DNA from: CAVPRW01 sp046727435 [NCBI: bacterium]
GTDB lineage: Bacteria; Tectomicrobia; Entotheonellia; J063
Length of the DNA: 9,376 nt
Direction: 5' to 3'
Assembly (NCBI GenBank): GCA_046727435.1
Contig: JBKPCR010000154.1
Coordinates: forward strand, 1 to 9,376
Below are positions 5,766 to 9,376 of the stretch, one piece after another (the stretch's first letter is position 1; each line of letters begins with the position of its first letter). The position numbers and the translations under genes were made by a program. Under the pieces are notes generated by a model. That model saw only the letters and a list, made by a program, of their open reading frames with translations, searched no databases and was not told the origin of the DNA.

Positions 5766-6952
5766 AAGTGCCTCTCCTTCGGGTTGAGTAACGCTGCCCG
5801 GGTGATCGCACGCGGGCCGAAGCGGGCCCTGATGGCGTCCTCGGCGCGCTCGGCTTGCAGTCGCTTGTGCGTTGAATCAGCAAAAAGCGACAGTTGTCGC
5901 GGCGCCAGCGAGGTCAGCTCTGTGGCGGCAATCCCCAGTAGGCGGACCTTCAGCCTCGCGGTCGGCAGCTGGCTCAGCAGCCTCGAGACGGCGTGGTAGA
6001 GGTCCATAGCCACTGCCGTCGGCTCTGCCAGTGACTGCGTGCGAGTGAGCGTTACGAACGCAGCATCGCGGTATTTCAACGTGACCTTCGTCGCCATGAA
6101 CCCTTCAGCTCGCAAGCGTTGCCCCACCTTGTCGGCCAGTTCGAGGAGCGTGCGATGCAAGGTCTCGGCATCATCCGTATCCTCCTCAAAGGTCGTCTCC
6201 GCTCCGATGGATTGCGGGTCACGATGCGACGTCACGGGGCGATCATCGAAGCCGTGTGCCAGTCGCCAGATGTGGGTGCCGAGACTGCCAAACCGCCTGG
6301 AGAGCTGTGCCTGCGGCCACTGAGCTACCTGTCCGATCGTGCGCAATCCCAACGCCTCGAGCTGACGAGCGGTCTGCTTCCCGACCCCCCACAGCCGACT
6401 CACTGGCAGATCGTGCAGGAAGACCTCGACATCAGCCTCATGCAGGACCAGAAACCCATCCGGTTTGCTTAGATCAGAGGCTAACTTGGCCAAAAATTTA
6501 TTGGGTGCCACTCCCACTGAGGCTACCAGGCGCTCCTCGCGCACAATGTCTTGCTTGATGCGCCGAGCAATGTCCTCGACCGCACCAAAGAGCCGAGTGC
6601 TGCTGGTGGCATCGAGGAACGCCTCATCGATGCTGAGCGGCTCCACGACATCGGTGTAGCGCTCGAAGATGGCGAAAATGCGTTCGGACACTTGATGATA
6701 GTGCCCCATGCGGACTGGCAAAAAGCTCGCCTGGGGACACAATCGGTAAGCCTGCGAGATCGGCATGGCAGAGTGTACACCAAAGGGGCGCGCCTCGTAG
6801 GACGCGGTCGATACCACACCGCGTCCTCTGCCTCCCTGGGGATCGGCGCCAACAATGACCGGACGCCCACGATATGCTGGATGATCGCGCTGCTCCACAG
6901 CGGCGTAAAAGGCATCCATGTCGATATGCACAATTCGCCGGGTTTCCGCCAT
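5735..6952 (-). CDS. dinB: DNA polymerase IV (Y-family translesion polymerase)
   Basis: Error-prone lesion-bypass polymerase without proofreading. The 405 residues contain the palm motif HIDMDAFYAAVE (D11, D13; steric gate Y16, equivalent to E. coli F13 and Dpo4 Y12), catalytic SIDEAFLD (D109, E110), the RLWGVGKQTARQL helix-hairpin-helix (186-198) and a C-terminal little-finger domain. The beta-clamp-binding peptide QLSLF is at 353-357. The family usually ends soon after a segment like RFGPRAITRAALL (377-389); here about 16 more residues follow because the frame runs 31 bp into the SDR gene. The ATG has GGAGG four bases upstream, a short spacing. No LexA-type box was found in the 54 bp upstream, so SOS control is not shown. 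It lies third in a probable four-gene operon. Confidence 0.96.
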   Translation of the reverse strand: MAETRRIVHIDMDAFYAAVEQRDHPAYRGRPVIVGADPQGGRGRGVVSTASYEARPFGVHSAMPISQAYRLCPQASFLPVRMGHYHQVSERIFAIFERYTDVVEPLSIDEAFLDATSSTRLFGAVEDIARRIKQDIVREERLVASVGVAPNKFLAKLASDLSKPDGFLVLHEADVEVFLHDLPVSRLWGVGKQTARQLEALGLRTIGQVAQWPQAQLSRRFGSLGTHIWRLAHGFDDRPVTSHRDPQSIGAETTFEEDTDDAETLHRTLLELADKVGQRLRAEGFMATKVTLKYRDAAFVTLTRTQSLAEPTAVAMDLYHAVSRLLSQLPTARLKVRLLGIAATELTSLAPRQLSLFADSTHKRLQAERAEDAIRARFGPRAITRAALLNPKERHLWHDSATTWC

Positions 6953-6968
6953 CGTGCCTCCGAGCCGC

Positions 6969-7009
6969 TAACGCCATCGGGAACTGCGCTCAGATGCATG
7001 CAGGCGTTA
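6969..7009 (-). repeat. Inverted repeat between the nuclease gene and dinB
   Basis: Perfect 7-bp arms TAACGCC (6969-6975) and GGCGTTA (7003-7009) flank 27 bases; the right arm contains the stop codon of the metallophosphoesterase gene. A transcript hairpin here could attenuate or process the mRNA between the two genes. There is no U-tract, so it is not a standard terminator. Confidence 0.35.
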
Positions 7010-7816
7010 TCGCGCGCCTTCCATCCGGCGTTCTAGCGCCGCATTGACCAGTGGCCGGAGATCGATGCGCCGGACGTCCACAGGTGGTGATGCCCCAGTC
7101 TCAAATTGCACCAGCGCCACATGCCCATCGGCGCCGGGCGCTCCAGGGAAGAACCCTGGCGCTCCAGAATAGTATGCCGTGACCGGGCCCTGCGACACGT
7201 CGGCGAACGCATGGCAATGTCCTAGCGCGACATAGTCCCAGCCCGAGGTGCGAATTTCCGCGGCATAGATCGGTGAGGAACGATACGAGGGCACATCCTC
7301 TTCCATGAAAAACCCGTGGCCAAGTGCGATGTGCCAGGCGTCTCCTTGCGGGCGGGGGATCCCACCCAGCGGGCGGTAGCTCGGCTCGTGCTCGACCATG
7401 CCACGTCCCCACAGCACCAGATTGGGAACGGCGAGTTGATGCCGCTCGCCATGTGGATGTGAGATCAACACCAAATCGGTACACGCCGCCGGCAAGTTCA
7501 CTTGGCGGTAGATTGATTGCCTGTTCAGACAATCGTGGTTGCCGGGGATCATGACGATCGGTCGGCCGGCGCGACGCAGTTCCTGAATAGCGAAATCAAC
7601 CACATCTCCACTTGGGCGGTTCGAGTCGAACAGATCTCCCGCGATCAGCAGCAGGTCGACGTTTTCCTGAATGGCGAGATCGATGACGGTGCTGAACGCT
7701 TGATGATTGATCTGACGATAGCGCTGCATATGTGGATCAGCGACGTACCCATCGAGGTCAAGATGCACATCGGCCGTATGTAGGACTTTGAGGGTCTGTC
7801 GAGGTGTATGCGTCAC
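7007..7816 (-). CDS. SbcD/Mre11-like metallophosphoesterase (putative DNA repair nuclease)
   Basis: Calcineurin-type metallophosphoesterase of 269 residues from the GTG at 7816. All signature blocks of the dinuclear metal site are present: TADVH (D16, H18), AGDLFD (D61), PGNHD (N93, H94, D95), LGHGF (H167) and LGHCH (H200, H202). The opening KVLHTADVHLD and spacing resemble the SbcD/Mre11/YhaO exonuclease group, but the protein is shorter than SbcD (about 400) and lacks its C-terminal capping region; no SbcC-like ATPase is in the window. The frame is open up to 7945, but those codons overlap tenA and look unlike the family; GTG 7816 has GGAAGG five bases upstream. It lies 54 bp before dinB, which supports a role in DNA repair. 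The exact substrate is unknown. Confidence 0.88.
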   Translation of the reverse strand: MTHTPRQTLKVLHTADVHLDLDGYVADPHMQRYRQINHQAFSTVIDLAIQENVDLLLIAGDLFDSNRPSGDVVDFAIQELRRAGRPIVMIPGNHDCLNRQSIYRQVNLPAACTDLVLISHPHGERHQLAVPNLVLWGRGMVEHEPSYRPLGGIPRPQGDAWHIALGHGFFMEEDVPSYRSSPIYAAEIRTSGWDYVALGHCHAFADVSQGPVTAYYSGAPGFFPGAPGADGHVALVQFETGASPPVDVRRIDLRPLVNAALERRMEGAR

Positions 7817-7861
7817 AAGCTCCTTCCTGTCCTTCTGAGCACAGCCTGCCAGCGCGATAAC

Positions 7862-7867
7862 ATTATA
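7862..7867 (-). promoter_or_regulatory. Consensus -10 hexamer at the end of tenA (possible internal promoter)
   Basis: A perfect TATAAT on the minus strand overlaps the tenA stop, about 46 bases upstream of the metallophosphoesterase start. No -35-like hexamer is found 16-18 bp further up and there is no extended TGn. It may be chance, or a weak promoter for the nuclease and dinB genes. Confidence 0.25.
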
Positions 7868-8534
7868 CCGGCCACTGCTCCTGGCGATAGCCCATTTCCC
7901 AGAACGCGTGCTCAAATCGGCTGCTGGTGAGGAACGCTTCCTCAATGCGCTGTAACTCCTCCTGTGGCATCCCCGCCGCCAGCCGATCCATCAGGTCCCT
8001 GATCCACTCCGTCAGCTCCACGAATTCCGCAGCCGAGTACATGCGAATCCACTTCACATAACGGGGGTCCGCAGGCATTCCTTGCTTCGCCAGCATCAAG
8101 CCGATTTCGCAAAACCCCCACATGCAAGGGAGCAACGCCCCCACTAGCTCCGGAAAGCTCCCGAACGTTGCAGTGCGCAACAGGAAATCGGTATAGCCCT
8201 GACAGGTGGGAGCCTTACGGGTCTTTTCCAGCTCTTCCGCGGAGATGCCCCATTCGCGCGCATAGGAGCGATGCAGATCCATTTCGACGTCGAGAACCGC
8301 ATGCACGAGCTCGGCGAACTTTGCCATCGTCTGCAGATCGGGCGCTTTGGCCACGGCCATGGCAAACAGTCGGGCATAATCGATCAGATAGAGGTAGTCC
8401 TGTTTGACCCAGTGCTTAAACTGTTCGACATCCAGTGTGCCGTCGCCAATGCCTCGCACGAAGGGGTGATGACGCTGCGCCTCCCAGATAGGCGCCGCCC
8501 GGCGGTGCAGATAGTCGGCAAAGCGTTCAGCCAT
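7863..8534 (-). CDS. tenA: TenA-family aminopyrimidine aminohydrolase / thiaminase II
   Basis: All-helical TenA/THI-4 protein of 223 residues, normal length for the family. TenA_C members hydrolyse aminopyrimidines such as formylaminopyrimidine-derived aminomethyl-HMP to HMP, salvaging degraded thiamin, and can cleave thiamin. Residues match the B. subtilis active site: D46 and Y49 (QDYLY), Y114, nucleophile C137 (ALLPCMWGFCEIG), Y166 and E208 (RFEHAFWEMGY). The tyrosine four residues after the catalytic Cys (Y139 in B. subtilis) is F141 here. The ATG has GGAGAGG six bases upstream. No other thiamin gene and no TPP riboswitch pattern were found nearby; the gene instead leads a set with a nuclease, dinB and an SDR. 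Family assignment is firm; the in vivo substrate is less sure. Confidence 0.93.
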   Translation of the reverse strand: MAERFADYLHRRAAPIWEAQRHHPFVRGIGDGTLDVEQFKHWVKQDYLYLIDYARLFAMAVAKAPDLQTMAKFAELVHAVLDVEMDLHRSYAREWGISAEELEKTRKAPTCQGYTDFLLRTATFGSFPELVGALLPCMWGFCEIGLMLAKQGMPADPRYVKWIRMYSAAEFVELTEWIRDLMDRLAAGMPQEELQRIEEAFLTSSRFEHAFWEMGYRQEQWPV

Positions 8535-8874
8535 GGCATGCCTCTCCGATGTTATGCCTGTAGCGCAGCGCCATGATGACGGCTCATGGGCTCACGTTGC
8601 AGTCCACCTAGATTGCCCTCAACAAGCTCCCAAAACCCGTGATGGCCTGCTGGACGCCAGCGAGACCGCAGTACCCAGGGCGACTAACTCTGCCATATCT
8701 GAGCCAGCCATGTTTCGCCAGGCGTGTACCTGGCCTTCATGTACACCAGCTATGCCCTGATTGCAAGGAAAATCCATGGCGGATCAACGAGGTAGGCGCG
8801 ATTTCAGAAGACCCGCCAAGGTTTTAGAGGCGGAGCTCTGGCGGACAGCTGGGCCCCGACGAGCAGAATAGCTG
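8535..8874. other. Intergenic region upstream of tenA, no gene recognised
   Basis: No convincing coding frame, RNA gene or mobile element is seen. It must hold the promoter of the leftward tenA operon, but only a weak match was found on the minus strand (TTGCAA at 8766-8761, 17 bp, TACATG at 8743-8738). Small dyads occur: GCCAGG (8717-8722) with CCTGGC (8729-8734), GTGTAC (8724-8729) with GTACAC (8741-8746), and CCGCCA (8813-8818) with TGGCGG (8839-8844). A 23-codon stretch ending in TAG at 8793-8795 reads like a hydrophobic protein end, but may be chance. Confidence 0.5.
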
Positions 8875-8903
8875 TTGACACGTCATCCGGGCTTTCCTAC
8901 AAT
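8875..8903 (+). promoter_or_regulatory. Strong sigma70 promoter reading rightward from the intergenic region
   Basis: Perfect -35 box TTGACA (8875-8880), optimal 17-bp spacer and -10 box TACAAT (8898-8903, 5 of 6). Transcription would start near 8910. The first ORF with a good ribosome-binding site is the small one at 8965. No U-tract terminator is visible before the gene start at 9347, so the transcript may carry a leader of about 440 bases into that gene. Confidence 0.65.
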
Positions 8904-8964
8904 GCCCCCTACGAAACTGATGGCATGCTGCTCACAGCTGCTGTCGCCACGCAGGAGCATGCAC

Positions 8965-9069
8965 ATGAAGAACGCTCAAGATCGCCTGCCATTGATGGGC
9001 GCATCGATTATTTGCTCGCTAGCCTGCACCCCTTTCCTGCTAAGGCCCCAACTCCTTACCCGCGTCTAA
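8965..9069 (+). CDS. Possible 34-residue hydrophobic small protein or leader peptide
   Basis: A short ORF about 55 bases after the start point of the promoter at 8875-8903. The ATG has AGGAG (8953-8957) seven bases upstream, ideal for initiation; a second in-frame ATG at 8959 is too close to that site. The product has a charged start (MKNAQDR), then a hydrophobic core LMGASIICSLACTPFLL with two cysteines, and a tail RPQLLTRV. It resembles a small membrane protein, a signal sequence (the SLAC stretch is a poor lipobox) or a leader peptide. A GC-rich hairpin begins two bases after its stop. No family is recognised and it could be a decayed exported-protein gene or chance. Confidence 0.35.
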   Translation: MKNAQDRLPLMGASIICSLACTPFLLRPQLLTRV

Positions 9070-9070
9070 T

Positions 9071-9088
9071 CCCCCTCCGCGCGGGGGG
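9071..9088 (+). other. GC-rich hairpin immediately after the small ORF
   Basis: CCCCCT (9071-9076) pairs with GGGGGG (9083-9088; the T-G pair is a wobble) around the 6-base loop CCGCGC. It follows the small-ORF stop by one base. No run of T follows, so it is an attenuator-like or pausing hairpin at best rather than a canonical terminator. Confidence 0.35.
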
Positions 9089-9334
9089 CATAGGTGCCAG
9101 GTATAACCAGCGGCGCACGCGCAAGTCACTGACCAGTAGCAGAGGTAGCTGGCCGATTCATGCCATGTGGTCAGCTTTGCCAGCATGCCGGTTATCTATG
9201 GAGTACGCATATAGGCCATAAACATATCAGAGCCCCGATCCACTGTATTTGAACCTCGAGATGGCATGATTGGCTCGTTAATGCTGACGGGTTCTGTGTA
9301 CCGTGAGGACCCCTGAGACCTTGCAACTGGCCAT
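9089..9334. other. Non-coding stretch before the right-edge gene
   Basis: No coding frame with a family-like product, tRNA, terminator with a U-tract or well-spaced promoter is seen here. It may be an untranslated leader of the gene at 9347 if the promoter at 8875-8903 serves that gene. Confidence 0.4.
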
Positions 9335-9346
9335 GAGGAGGATAGT

Positions 9347-9376
9347 ATGCGCGCAGGCAACGAGGTGATCCTCCAG
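9347..9376 (+). CDS. Start of an unidentified gene, cut off by the window edge (3' partial)
   Basis: Ten codons (MRAGNEVILQ) are open to the end of the window. The ATG has an excellent Shine-Dalgarno GAGGAGG (9335-9341) five bases upstream, which is the main reason for calling it. Too little sequence is present to name the product. Confidence 0.5.
   Translation, partial: MRAGNEVILQ

Noticed and set aside
6953-7006. SOS (LexA) box upstream of dinB
   Set aside because: Neither CTGT-N8-ACAG nor GAAC-N4-GTTC with both halves is present.
7817-7945. N-terminal extension of the metallophosphoesterase
   Set aside because: It overlaps the end of tenA, lacks family character, and GTG 7816 has its own ribosome-binding site.
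8738-8766. Minus-strand promoter for tenA (TTGCAA, 17 bp, TACATG)
   Set aside because: Spacing is right but the -10 matches only three of six bases; too weak to call.
8703-8795. Possible remnant of a membrane protein (hydrophobic reading ending at the TAG at 8793-8795)
   Set aside because: Only about 30 codons, closed upstream by stops at 8685 and 8700, and no recognisable family; chance is as likely.
8925-9221. 98-codon + strand ORF downstream of the strong promoter
   Set aside because: No ribosome-binding site at its ATG, basic low-complexity product without family resemblance; the overlapping 34-residue ORF has better initiation signals.
9251-9340. TPP-riboswitch-like pieces (GAACCT, CTGAGA)
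   Set aside because: The pieces occur in reversed order and the rest of the conserved TPP core is missing.

Overview
The window looks like a chromosomal stretch of a moderately GC-rich, Gram-negative-type bacterium. A periplasmic-sensor (CHASE2) phosphatase, Shine-Dalgarno-led genes and recognisable sigma70-type promoters support this. The mix of a CHASE2-SpoIIE phosphatase, an RsbW-type kinase, a STAS protein and a GAF/class III cyclase recalls environmental lineages such as Nitrospirota, NC10/Methylomirabilota, Tectomicrobia or deltaproteobacteria. The sequence alone does not settle which, so the lineage is an inference.

Region 1 (1-4449, + strand) is a signalling island. Its first gene is a 5'-truncated CHASE2-SpoIIE (PP2C-type) phosphatase. 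A 218-bp gap with a good promoter (1783-1811) overlapped by inverted repeats follows. Next come an RsbW/SpoIIAB-like kinase, a STAS antagonist and a large GAF-cyclase-PilZ-like protein, the last two directly abutting. This is a complete partner-switching set (sensor phosphatase, kinase, STAS switch), but the gene sitting where a sigma factor might be expected is a class III nucleotide cyclase. The cyclase has Glu where adenylate cyclases have the purine-selecting Lys, so guanylate cyclase activity is possible.

Region 2 (4485-4989, + strand) is queF, the last step to preQ1 in queuosine synthesis. It has its own near-consensus promoter and a strong leader hairpin. Its stop codon overlaps that of the convergent SDR gene by 4 bases.

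Region 3 (8534 down to 4986, - strand) reads as one four-gene operon: tenA, an SbcD/Mre11-like metallophosphoesterase, dinB (DNA polymerase IV) and an SDR dehydrogenase. Gaps are 46 and 54 bp, and the last pair overlaps by 31 bp. A nuclease beside a lesion-bypass polymerase suggests DNA repair; the tie to TenA and the SDR is not evident.

Region 4 (8535-9376) is mostly non-coding. It holds a near-consensus + strand promoter (8875-8903), a possible 34-residue small ORF with an ideal ribosome-binding site, a GC-rich hairpin, and at the right edge the first ten codons of a gene with a perfect Shine-Dalgarno. No tRNA, rRNA, insertion sequence, CRISPR array or phage gene was seen.
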